A DNA stretch of 17,768 nucleotides, taken from an uncultured Campylobacter sp. Its GTDB lineage: Bacteria; Campylobacterota; Campylobacteria; Campylobacterales; Campylobacteraceae. Shown here piece by piece: positions 8,201-15,396 of the stretch; the stretch's first letter is position 1; each line of letters starts with the position of its first letter. The notes under the pieces are model-generated. The model made no database searches and was not told the origin of the DNA. It worked only from the letters and a program-made list of their open reading frames with translations. The stretch is from NCBI RefSeq assembly GCF_938017615.1, contig NZ_CALIJA010000113.1, forward strand, positions 1 through 17,768. The letters are read 5' to 3'. The position numbers were made by a program, and so were the translations under genes.

Positions 8201-9717
8201 AAAGAATTTATATTAAAAATAATCTAGGTTTTTGCGAGAGCGAGCTTAGTTTTGGCCCGGGACTTAGCGTATTTACAGGCATCAGCGGCGCGGGTAAATC
8301 GGTATTAATAGGCGCGATTTTAGCGGTGTTCGGTCTTAACGAATGCGAGGCTGAGCTCATAGAAGCGGACGTAGAGCATAAATTTGATATGGAAAATTTC
8401 GGCTTGATAAACGATACGCCAAATATTTTTCGCGTTCTAAAAGAGCGTAGCTTGCGATACTTTATAAATTCCCAATCGGTCTCGAAAAAAAATCTAAGCA
8501 CGATAGCCAGCGAATACGTGAAATTTTTAGGCGCGAAAAACGCCGGCGAAATGAGTAGCGGCAGCTTGCTAAAATTACTTGATTTTATCGCCGCGAAAAA
8601 AGATGCGGCGCACGCTCAAAGCCTATCGGAGCTCCAAAGCGCTTTTGTGGAATTTAGCCGCACAAAAAAGCAGCTGGATGAAATTTTGGATCAAGAGCGC
8701 AAGATCGAGGAGTTAAAGGAATTTGCTCGCTTTGAGATTGAAAAAATCGAGCGCGTATCGCCTAGGATCGGCGAATATGAGGAGCTTTTGCAGATCAAAA
8801 AAAAGCTTAGTAAAAAAGATAAGATCGAGGAGCTTTGGGCTAGGGCGCAGGGCGTTTTTGAGCTGGAGCGCAGCGTCATCGAAGCGCTAAGTCTTAGCGG
8901 GCTGGATAGCACATTTTTTGAGGATGCGATGAACGAGCTGCGGCTAAAGCGAGAAAGCTTGAGCTTAGACGAGCTCGAAAATATCGACATAGAGAAAATT
9001 TTAGATCGCATCGAAGCTCTTAGCGCGCTAAATAGGCGCTACGGAAGCATAGAAGAGGCTTTAGCTACGCTTGAAGCGCGCAAGAAAGAGCTTGAGCATT
9101 ACGAGCAGTTAAGCTTTGAAAAAACCAAGTTGCAAGTGGAATTTAAACGTCTTAGCGAAAGCACCACTATCCTTGCTGAAAAAATCAGCGAGGCTCGCAA
9201 AGGCGCTAAAAAACGGCTCGAGGATCTGATAAATTCCTATCTAAGGCAGCTTTATATGGACGGAGTGGAGCTTAGTTTTAAGCCCGCGGTTCTTAGTGAG
9301 CGCGGCACAGACGAAATTTGCGTCAGCTTGTGCAAGACAGAATTTAAAAATTTAAGCTCAGGCGAAACGAACCGCCTACGCCTTGCTTTCATCGCGGCAA
9401 GCTTGGAGCTTACAAATAACGGCGAGGGAATTTTGATCTTAGACGAGATTGATTCAAATTTAAGCGGAAAAGAGGCGATGAGTATCGCTAACGTGCTGGT
9501 AAAAATTTCAAAATTTTATCAAATTTTTGCGATCTCGCACCAGCCGCAGCTTAGCTCAAAGGCTGCGTCACACTTTTTAGTAAGTAAAACGAACGGCAAA
9601 TCTAGCGTGAGATTATTAAGCGAAAATGAGAAAATAACAGAGCTAGCTCGTATGATAAGCGGCGAGACTATTACTGCAGAAGCCCTGGAATTCGCTAAAA
9701 AACTAAGGCAAAGCTGA
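8194..9717 (+). CDS. recN: DNA repair ATPase RecN, short epsilonproteobacterial form
   Basis: SMC-like ATPase acting in recombinational repair of double-strand breaks. With the start at 8194 it has 507 residues. Walker A GISGAGKS is at 29-36, a coiled-coil middle (about 135-345) is rich in Glu/Lys/Leu, the ABC signature appears as LSSGETNR (387-394), Walker B LILDEID contains D417/E418, and the switch histidine is H449 in ISHQPQ. The ATG at 8194 overlaps the nadK stop codon and gives the expected N-terminus MLERIYIKN; an ATG at 8179 would add MGARR and is less likely. The usual RecN signature is LSGGE with LSR-like residues after it; the change to SSGETNR and the reduced length are, as far as I recall, normal for the lineage. 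Confidence 0.93.
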   Translation: MLERIYIKNNLGFCESELSFGPGLSVFTGISGAGKSVLIGAILAVFGLNECEAELIEADVEHKFDMENFGLINDTPNIFRVLKERSLRYFINSQSVSKKNLSTIASEYVKFLGAKNAGEMSSGSLLKLLDFIAAKKDAAHAQSLSELQSAFVEFSRTKKQLDEILDQERKIEELKEFARFEIEKIERVSPRIGEYEELLQIKKKLSKKDKIEELWARAQGVFELERSVIEALSLSGLDSTFFEDAMNELRLKRESLSLDELENIDIEKILDRIEALSALNRRYGSIEEALATLEARKKELEHYEQLSFEKTKLQVEFKRLSESTTILAEKISEARKGAKKRLEDLINSYLRQLYMDGVELSFKPAVLSERGTDEICVSLCKTEFKNLSSGETNRLRLAFIAASLELTNNGEGILILDEIDSNLSGKEAMSIANVLVKISKFYQIFAISHQPQLSSKAASHFLVSKTNGKSSVRLLSENEKITELARMISGETITAEALEFAKKLRQS

Positions 9718-9753
9718 AGGAATTTTAAGCTTAAGTTTAAATCTGAAATTTTT

Positions 9754-9762
9754 TGCTACAAT
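9754..9762 (+). promoter_or_regulatory. Extended -10 promoter of the tatD operon
   Basis: TG-C-TACAAT is a good extended -10 (TGnTATAAT type) preceded by a T-run, as common in Campylobacter sigma70 promoters. Transcription would start near 9769, about 74 bases before tatD. It lies in the 116-125 base gap after recN. Confidence 0.55.
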
Positions 9763-9842
9763 ACCGCGTTTAATTTAAATTTAAGTGTGATTTTGCAAAA
9801 CGACGTAAAATCCGCTTCGAAAAATTTTATCAAGTGAGTTTT

Positions 9843-10640
9843 ATGATTATAGATACACATTGCCATTTAGACGATGCTAGTTTCGACGCCGATTTGGACG
9901 CGGTGATTGAGCGCGCCACGATTGCAGGCGTGCGTAGCATCATCATTCCCGGTGCCGATGTAGCAGACCTAGATAAGGCATGTAAAATTTCGCATGCACG
10001 GGATAATGTGTATTTTGCCGTAGGGGTGCATCCATACGAGATAGATTCTTTCGATATGGAGGTGCTGAAGCGGTATGCTGACGATCCCAAATGCGTGGGC
10101 GTTGGCGAATGCGGGCTTGATTACTTCAGACTTAAGCAGCAAGAGAGCAAGGAAACCAAAGCCTTAGAAATCTCCCGCCAAAAAGACGCCTTCATCTCAC
10201 AAATCGATCTAGCAGCACAACTTCAAAAACCACTTATAGTCCATATCCGAGAAGCAAACGAAGATAGCTTTGGAATTCTAAAAGATCGTGCCGGCGATTT
10301 ATGCGGCGGTGTTTTACACTGCTTCAATGCCAGCAAGCTTTTGCTAGGTCTTAGCGAATACGGATTTTACTTCGGTATCGGCGGAGTTTTGACATTCAAA
10401 AATGCAAAAAACTTAGCTGAGATCTTACCGCAAATTCCGCAAGAGCGCCTTTTAATCGAGACGGATGCACCGTATCTAACTCCGCATCCGCATCGCGGCG
10501 AGCGCAACGAGCCTGCATTTACGAGACTCGTGGTAGAAAAAGTCGCGGAAATTTTAAGCCTAAGCGTAGAAGAGGTTGAAGCAATAACGACTCAAAACGC
10601 CTGTAGGCTTTTTGGCGATAAAATCAAAGGAGAGATATGA
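9843..10640 (+). CDS. tatD: TatD-family metal-dependent hydrolase/deoxyribonuclease
   Basis: TIM-barrel metallohydrolase of the TatD DNase family; relatives degrade DNA 3' to 5' or remove damaged ends, but the biological substrate is not certain. The product has 265 residues from the ATG at 9843. The full metal site is visible: H6 and H8 in THCHLD, E89 in GECGLDY, H134 in VHIRE, H159 in LHCF and D208 in ETDAPYL, followed by the conserved TPHPHRG. A GTG at 9834 would add three residues; the ATG is preferred because MIIDTHCHLD is the family start. The stop codon overlaps the next gene's ATG by four bases (ATGA), so it heads an operon with two cell-wall enzymes. Confidence 0.94.
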   Translation: MIIDTHCHLDDASFDADLDAVIERATIAGVRSIIIPGADVADLDKACKISHARDNVYFAVGVHPYEIDSFDMEVLKRYADDPKCVGVGECGLDYFRLKQQESKETKALEISRQKDAFISQIDLAAQLQKPLIVHIREANEDSFGILKDRAGDLCGGVLHCFNASKLLLGLSEYGFYFGIGGVLTFKNAKNLAEILPQIPQERLLIETDAPYLTPHPHRGERNEPAFTRLVVEKVAEILSLSVEEVEAITTQNACRLFGDKIKGEI

Positions 10641-11635
10641 AAGCCATAAAATTTATACTGCTAGCCCTACTTTTAGTGGGCGAAGCGTTTGCGAGCCAGC
10701 CCGGTCTGATGCGCGCAAATCACGACTATATTTTAAATCAATTCGGCATCGAAAATAACGAATCGAGCAAAAACGTAGTTGCGGGCATATTCCGTGCGAT
10801 CAATGCAAGCGATCGCAAGCAGTTTAAGCATATCGTGACTTCGCAGTCGCACAATGCCTACTTAGTCAAATCCGAGGTCGATAACATTGAAGCTCCGGAA
10901 TTCTTATTGTATTTGGCAATGGTAGAATCTCATCTTAAAAACACCGTAACTTCCGGCGCTAGCGCAGGTGGTATGTGGCAGCTGATGCCGGCGACCGCGA
11001 AAAATTTCGGTCTTAGAGTAGATAGCGCCGTGGATGAGCGTCGCGATCCCGTAGCCTCTACGGATGCTGCGTTTTCGTATATTTTGCATCTGAAGCAAAA
11101 TTTTGGCAAGTGGTATTTAGCGCTAATGGCGTATAATTGTGGCGATCAAAAGCTTAAAAATGCGATTGCAGCTACTGGCAGCGATGATCTGGATCGCTTG
11201 CTAAAAAGCCCCGCACTTCCTAATGAAACTAAGAATTTTATCAAGCGCATTATCAAATACGCTTACATCGCTCAAAATGAAAATATGCGTAAAATTCTGC
11301 TTTTTGAAAGCGAGCCGTGGGGGCTAAAGCGTATCGCAGTAGCTCCGGGCACAAAGCTAAGCGCGGTTGCAAAACAGATCGGAATTTCGCCGTCGCAAAT
11401 GCAGGATTACAACGCGCATATTAAAAACGGAATTTCGCCGCTTAACGGCAAGTACTTCTTTTATATCCCACAAAGCAAATATGCAGAATTTGTCGTAAAT
11501 CAAGGCGCGTTTCAAGCGTATGAACCACGTCTGAAACAGCGCAAGCCAGGACGCGTGTTAGCAGGTTTGGCGAACGAGCTTAGCCTCAAAGACAAAAACG
11601 AAATAGCGCTAAATAATATAAAATTCAACAAGTAA
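10637..11635 (+). CDS. Periplasmic lytic transglycosylase (SLT, MltD-like)
   Basis: Cleaves the MurNAc-GlcNAc bond of peptidoglycan in the periplasm, leaving 1,6-anhydro ends. It has 332 residues. A signal peptide covers 1-19 with cleavage after AFA; no lipobox is present. The SLT domain (about 80-200) shows the catalytic E97 in AMVESHL, GMWQLMPATAKNFGL, and the AYNxG motif as AYNCG, with cysteine in place of the usual alanine. A LysM-like carbohydrate-binding segment covers about 232-280. AGGAG lies just before the ATG, which overlaps tatD by four bases. The downstream neighbour rlpA, 13 bases away, is also a peptidoglycan enzyme. This corresponds to the gene I recall as Cj0645 in C. jejuni. 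Confidence 0.9.
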   Translation: MKAIKFILLALLLVGEAFASQPGLMRANHDYILNQFGIENNESSKNVVAGIFRAINASDRKQFKHIVTSQSHNAYLVKSEVDNIEAPEFLLYLAMVESHLKNTVTSGASAGGMWQLMPATAKNFGLRVDSAVDERRDPVASTDAAFSYILHLKQNFGKWYLALMAYNCGDQKLKNAIAATGSDDLDRLLKSPALPNETKNFIKRIIKYAYIAQNENMRKILLFESEPWGLKRIAVAPGTKLSAVAKQIGISPSQMQDYNAHIKNGISPLNGKYFFYIPQSKYAEFVVNQGAFQAYEPRLKQRKPGRVLAGLANELSLKDKNEIALNNIKFNK

Positions 11636-11648
11636 GATCGGATCGCAG

Positions 11649-12404
11649 GTGTCGTACCAGAAAATCGCTCTTTTTAGTGCGCTTTTTGCGCTGATTCTTG
11701 CCGGTTGTTCGTTTCGCTCCGCACCGTCGTCTAGATCGTCTGCGGGCGGTGCGGGCAAGATCGGCAAAAACTCTCCCGCCACCATGCGCCCTTATAAAAT
11801 CAACGGCAAAACCTACTATCCAGAGCAAGTAAGCGTCGGTGACACTCAAATCGGCATCGCCAGCTGGTATGGGCCGAATTTTCATGGCAAATACACCTCA
11901 AACGGCGAAATTTACGATATGAACGGCATGACCGCCGCGCACAAAACCTATCCAATGAATACTATGGTAAAGGTCACGAATCGCGACACCGGCGCTACCG
12001 CAACCGTGCGCATCAACGATCGCGGTCCATTCGTGGATGGTCGCATCATTGATCTTAGCAAAACAGCTGCCAATCTAGTGGGCGTATTTGCCAAAGGCAC
12101 GGCGCCGGTAAAACTTGAAGTAGTGGGTTTTTATGGGCGCACTATTGCTAAAGGCTCGCCGAAAGCGACCATCGTCGGCGGAAATTTTATGGTACAAATC
12201 GGTGCGTTTAGAAACAGAAGCGGCGCACAAATTTATCAGCGCGATTACCACGGCACGGCGGGATATCCTGCGATCATCAAAGAATTTAGCATAGACGGCG
12301 CGCCGATTTATCGCGTCTTTTTAAGCGGATTTAAGAGCGAGGATGAGGCTAGAGATTTCGCGCATAATGGCAAGTTTACGGGGGCTTTCATCGTAAGGGA
12401 GTAG
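11649..12404 (+). CDS. rlpA: RlpA lipoprotein: septal lytic transglycosylase with SPOR domain
   Basis: Outer-membrane lipoprotein acting at the division septum; in Pseudomonas it cleaves denuded glycan strands and helps daughter cells separate. It has 251 residues from a GTG start. The lipobox LAGC has the acylated cysteine at C20. The double-psi beta-barrel (about 66-160) starts at GIASWYGPNFHGK. The catalytic trio is E87, H98 and D124, with exactly the spacing (11 and 26 residues) of the Pseudomonas enzyme. The C-terminal SPOR domain (about 178-251, NFMVQIGAF onward) binds denuded septal peptidoglycan. The ribosome-binding site is weak (GCAGG), and the gene is 13 bases after the transglycosylase, so it is probably co-expressed. 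It ends the conserved block. Confidence 0.95.
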   Translation: MSYQKIALFSALFALILAGCSFRSAPSSRSSAGGAGKIGKNSPATMRPYKINGKTYYPEQVSVGDTQIGIASWYGPNFHGKYTSNGEIYDMNGMTAAHKTYPMNTMVKVTNRDTGATATVRINDRGPFVDGRIIDLSKTAANLVGVFAKGTAPVKLEVVGFYGRTIAKGSPKATIVGGNFMVQIGAFRNRSGAQIYQRDYHGTAGYPAIIKEFSIDGAPIYRVFLSGFKSEDEARDFAHNGKFTGAFIVRE

Positions 12405-12529
12405 CAGTTTTATTTGACGGCTTTTCCTTCGTTTTTTGCTTGATAAGGGCTTTGTTAAATTTATTTGTGAGCTACTTGCAGTAAAATTTCTCGTCATCTA
12501 ATAGTTATCTGCTTTAGCTGTGGCGAAGT

Positions 12530-12591
12530 GCGGGCTACTTGCAAGCTATTCGTAGCAAAAAGTGCGCCTGCCCGCTTGAGCTTTGTTTTTT
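12530..12591 (+). terminator. Possible terminator or structured RNA between rlpA and the VbhA-like gene
   Basis: An outer inverted repeat GCGGGC (12530-12535) and GCCCGC (12570-12575) encloses an inner one, GCTAC (12534-12538) and GTAGC (12552-12556); the two share two bases, so they may be alternatives. A T-rich run (12582-12591) follows. It could end the tatD-rlpA operon, though it lies 126 bases after rlpA. A 10-bp direct repeat GCTACTTGCA occurs at 12471 and 12534. Nothing else was recognised in the 235-base gap. Confidence 0.35.
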
Positions 12592-12639
12592 AATAGGACG
12601 CCGCAGCTGATAAAATTTTATATCGCTAGGGGATAAAGC

Positions 12640-12876
12640 ATGCAAAAATATCCGGAAGTTTCTAGTTTAGAAAAGAGTTTGGCTATACTTGAAAAATATA
12701 AAGACGAGCTGAGCGCAGAACAATACGAGCAAAACAGATCTATCATCTGTAACCACGCGATAGAGGGTATGTTTGCAAACGAGCAAGATATAATCGATCT
12801 TATCAAGGTCGATAAGGGAGAAAAAACATCCGATGAGATAATAAACGAATATAAAAAAGAGTGGGGCGTTTTATAG
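12640..12876 (+). CDS. Small VbhA-like (Fic antitoxin-like) protein, no adjacent toxin
   Basis: A 78-residue acidic, helix-rich protein. Its central part (33-61) follows the layout of VbhA-family antitoxins: an arginine, then a short helix ending in AIEGM, an acidic spacer and a KGE-x-T-x-D-E-I stretch. In class I Fic antitoxins the motif S/T-x-x-x-E-G/N places a glutamate in the ATP site of the Fic AMP-transferase; here E42-G43 fit, but position 38 is asparagine instead of Ser/Thr. AGGGGA (12628-12633) is a strong ribosome-binding site, so the gene looks expressed. No Fic gene follows: 12877-12947 is noncoding and the next genes are convergent and unrelated. It may be an orphan antitoxin, a remnant, or a regulator of a Fic protein elsewhere. 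The family call is from pattern memory. Confidence 0.6.
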   Translation: MQKYPEVSSLEKSLAILEKYKDELSAEQYEQNRSIICNHAIEGMFANEQDIIDLIKVDKGEKTSDEIINEYKKEWGVL

Positions 12877-12947
12877 CGCATAGAAAAATTAAATTTGATA
12901 CTGAAATATCAGATGTATTTAAACGCAGCTCATCGATTCTTTGAATT

Positions 12948-13433
12948 TTAATCGTGCAGAAAAGTTACGGCTTCATGATCTTTTGGTAAAAATTTTCTGC
13001 CATCGATACCATCATCTCCGTATTCCAATAATGCTTCATTTAAAATTTCATAAATTTCATCCATTGAAATATCTCCAATATCAGAATTTACGCTTTGGAA
13101 TTTATATTTGATTTTAAATGGATTTTCCGTGAAATATTTACTTGTAGTCTTATCATAAATTCGCCTTATATCAAGCTCGATATTTTTATCTTTATAATGG
13201 AGCAACCAAATATCCTCGCCCGTATAACCATCTCGCGGATCCGGCATAGATGCCAAACATACATGAATAAGCCAAGTGTCTCTTTGCCTATCAATAACCC
13301 AATTCATCCAATCGGTATCATTATCCTGGATTGGGTATGTGTAATTGTGTTTCATCAATAGCTCGTTCATATTGCTTAAAATATCATATTTCTTCAAGTC
13401 CTCTTTAGAAATATATTCCGCTACAAACGCCAT
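12948..13433 (-). CDS. Hypothetical acidic soluble protein (possible immunity-like)
   Basis: 161 residues, acidic, with no signal peptide and no membrane segment. I do not recognise a defined family. Visible features are an N-terminal FVAEYISKEDLKKY segment, a tryptophan-rich run near DWMNWVIDRQRDTWLIH (about 41-57), a second Trp-containing strand (DIWLLHYKD) and an acidic C-terminal half (SMDEIYEILNEALLEYGDDG). The EYIS-EDL and IDR-RD-W pattern reminds me of small hypothetical proteins found near polymorphic-toxin loci, but that is recollection, not proof. The ribosome-binding site AAGGAGGG is the best in the window. It is the third gene of a minus-strand operon, 33 bases after the small membrane protein gene, and its DNA is clearly more A+T-rich than the core genes. 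Confidence 0.7.
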   Translation of the reverse strand: MAFVAEYISKEDLKKYDILSNMNELLMKHNYTYPIQDNDTDWMNWVIDRQRDTWLIHVCLASMPDPRDGYTGEDIWLLHYKDKNIELDIRRIYDKTTSKYFTENPFKIKYKFQSVNSDIGDISMDEIYEILNEALLEYGDDGIDGRKFLPKDHEAVTFLHD

Positions 13434-13466
13434 CTAGCCCTCCTTGAAAAATTCTATAATTTAAAT

Positions 13467-13799
13467 TTAATCACTCGTATACAGACCGAACAAAGATGAG
13501 AGCTCAAATTTAACGTCTTTGTCGCTCAACAATTTATTATTCGGTACCGCAATAATGCCCGATTTAAACCTATACAATATATACTTTTTAAATTTAAATC
13601 CATTGAGCGCCAAGAAAATGAAATGATGTAGCATGGTGATTAAAAAGAATATTGGACTTACCAAATACCTAACCATTCTCTTTCTCCTATTTTTTATATC
13701 TTTGATCCATATATTTACGTCTTGTTCATTGTATGGTATCAACGCCCAAGTTACCGATACGAGATCGTCTTTTTGCAAAATTTCGGTTTTAAATTTCAT
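13467..13799 (-). CDS. Hypothetical small membrane protein B
   Basis: 110 residues with no family recognised. A soluble N-terminal part (1-40) ends in a very basic patch (KNRRKRMVR), a single strong membrane segment follows (about 44-67), and the C-terminal part (68-110) is basic then mixed, with IIAVPNNKLLSDKDV. The basic patch before the helix predicts that the N-terminal side is cytoplasmic. Its ATG overlaps the end of the preceding gene by 11 bases with no Shine-Dalgarno sequence of its own, so translation is probably coupled. An in-frame stop lies three codons upstream of the ATG, which argues against its being simply the tail of one frameshifted gene. Confidence 0.6.
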   Translation of the reverse strand: MKFKTEILQKDDLVSVTWALIPYNEQDVNIWIKDIKNRRKRMVRYLVSPIFFLITMLHHFIFLALNGFKFKKYILYRFKSGIIAVPNNKLLSDKDVKFELSSLFGLYTSD

Positions 13800-14088
13800 C
13801 GTCTATATGGTCGAATGAAATTTTATCATCATAAAATTTTGTAAAAAACTTATTGTAAAATTCTTGATAAGCTATTTTTATCTCCCAAAAAATACTAAAT
13901 AAAATTCCGAAAATCCCTAGCGTTAATGACGCCCTTCTCATCATTTCTTTATGCGGATCCAGCTCCGGCGTTAAATTTAGCAAGACAAAAAACAAGAATA
14001 TAAGCACGCCCGTTATTTTATTTGATATAGTAAGCTTGAAAAAGTAGTCGTTTTCTATGATTATCGGCTCTTTCTCGTAGTCTTTCAT
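13789..14088 (-). CDS. Hypothetical small membrane protein A
   Basis: 99 residues with two predicted membrane helices (about 26-40 and 53-72) joined by a short loop (LTPELDPHKEMMRR), an acidic N-terminus and an acidic, aromatic C-terminal tail. No family recognised. The start has AGGGGA at 14100-14095 with ideal spacing. It is the first gene of an A-B-C operon read toward rlpA; A and B overlap by 11 bases, suggesting that the two products are made in fixed ratio and may form one membrane complex. TAAAAT around 14120-14128 could be its -10. Confidence 0.6.
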   Translation of the reverse strand: MKDYEKEPIIIENDYFFKLTISNKITGVLIFLFFVLLNLTPELDPHKEMMRRASLTLGIFGILFSIFWEIKIAYQEFYNKFFTKFYDDKISFDHIDDEI

Positions 14089-14336
14089 AATATTTCCCCT
14101 GTTTTAAAATCGCGCATAATTTTATCTTAACGGCGCTTTGCGAGGGATTAAAATTTTAGCATTGCCGTACCTCATAAATTTTTAAAATTATATTTCTATG
14201 CATATGCCGATTATTCAAAGACAAACTTCCCGCTCGTTTTCGATAGAATTTTAAAATTTCGATTTAAATTTCTAGCCCATGCAGAAAATGCGCTTTAATC
14301 CAAAAAGCATAGAAAAACGCAGCCTTGCACAGAAAT

Positions 14337-15170
14337 TCAAGCGCTTTGTCGCTCGCCACCTCTTTTAAATTTAGCGTCCAAAAATACGCAGAATTTCACG
14401 CCGTATAGGTAGAAAATCCAGCTTATGTAGATCCACAGAAAGAAAAATAGCGCGACCGAAAACGAGCCGTAGATGCTAAGATAGGTTTTGTTATAAAAGA
14501 CGTATTGCGCGAAAACCAGTCTTGAAAGCCACCATAAAATCGATGCTACGAGCGAAGAGGCAAGCACTGCTTTTGCGCGGATCTCGCGGTTGATCGCCGT
14601 AGCATAAGTGATCGCAAAGATCCCCCAAACGATTAAGTAGGGTAGAATTTTAAGCAAATTTATCCAGCTCGTAAGCTCGGTTTTATTTAGTAGCTCCTGA
14701 AGCTCGCCGCTGATGTAAAACGACGCTCCAAGCCCCACGGGAGCGAGCGTCATCAGAGTCCAGTAGGTGCTTAGGCTCTTAAAAAAGCTTCGCTCGGGTG
14801 AATGCGAAATTCGCGCGATAATCGCTTCAAAGTCCCCGAAAAACAGCACCGACGTAACTAGCACCGCGCAAAAGCCCGTTACGCCAAGGCTTAGCCCGTT
14901 TGCCATAAATTCCTCGATGTAGTGCGCCATGCTCGCTTGATTTGCGGGCAGAAAGTTTGAAAAGATAAAGCCCATAATCTTATCGTAGTAGCCTTTGAAG
15001 CTTGGTAGCTGCATAAAGACGCTAAGCGAGACCATCAGCACCGGCAGTAGCGCCAGAATCGTGTGAAAGCTAAGGCTTGATGCATGGTGCATGAGCTCGG
15101 TATCGTAGAGGCGGAAGAAATTTTTGAGTCGGTTTTGCGCTTGCTTAAGCGCGGGTATTAGTTTTTTCAT
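14337..15170 (-). CDS. YihY/UPF0761-family inner-membrane protein
   Basis: 277 residues, polytopic, with about six membrane helices (roughly 35-57, 93-113, 130-155, 172-192, 200-220, 236-262). The family is recognised from the SLSFHTILALLPVLMV segment after the first amphipathic helix, and from YGSFSVALFFFLWIYISW with YLYGVKF near the end. These proteins were once called ribonuclease BN in E. coli, which proved wrong; their role is still unsettled. The ATG at 15170 fits the family start. TAAAAT (15183-15178) lies 7 bases before it and no ribosome-binding site is visible, so the mRNA may be leaderless. It is divergent from the downstream TonB receptor. The 248 bases after it (14089-14336) hold no recognisable gene. 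Confidence 0.9.
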   Translation of the reverse strand: MKKLIPALKQAQNRLKNFFRLYDTELMHHASSLSFHTILALLPVLMVSLSVFMQLPSFKGYYDKIMGFIFSNFLPANQASMAHYIEEFMANGLSLGVTGFCAVLVTSVLFFGDFEAIIARISHSPERSFFKSLSTYWTLMTLAPVGLGASFYISGELQELLNKTELTSWINLLKILPYLIVWGIFAITYATAINREIRAKAVLASSLVASILWWLSRLVFAQYVFYNKTYLSIYGSFSVALFFFLWIYISWIFYLYGVKFCVFLDAKFKRGGERQSA

Positions 15171-15300
15171 ACGGGCGATTTTACATTAAAAATTTAGAAT
15201 TTCATATAAATTTGCGCAATTTTTCTTTTGTATCGCGGTATATCGTCTATGAAATTTAAAGCTAAAAAATACGACTGAAAATATATAAATTTATATCTCG

Positions 15301-15335
15301 AATTTAGTCTAAATTTAGGAAAATTTTTCTAATAT
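15301..15335 (+). promoter_or_regulatory. Putative promoter and 7-1-7 inverted-repeat operator of the second TonB receptor
   Basis: AATTTAG-T-CTAAATT (15301-15315) is a perfect 7-1-7 inverted repeat, the geometry of a Fur box, though its bases do not match the usual GATAAT Fur consensus. TAATAT (15330-15335) can serve as -10, which puts the repeat over the -35 region. A 14-bp perfect palindrome, ATATAAATTTATAT, lies at 15283-15296 just upstream. Iron control of a receptor would be expected; the specific regulator is inferred. Confidence 0.4.
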
Positions 15336-15396
15336 GCCGAAAAATAATATTAAATATATCCATAACGAAGGGAAAATAATGGAACGAAGGAAAACG

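Noticed and set aside
13095..13361. 88-codon plus-strand ORF opposite the acidic hypothetical gene
   Set aside because: The opposite strand has a much better ribosome-binding site and a longer frame; I saw no support for this one.
13467..14088. Membrane proteins A and B as one frameshifted gene
   Set aside because: B has its own ATG with an in-frame stop just upstream, and the 11-base overlap fits translational coupling. It cannot be excluded without homologues.
15338..15360. A/T-rich stretch before the second receptor as a classical Fur box
   Set aside because: Matches to the GATAAT-type consensus are no better than expected in such A+T-rich DNA.
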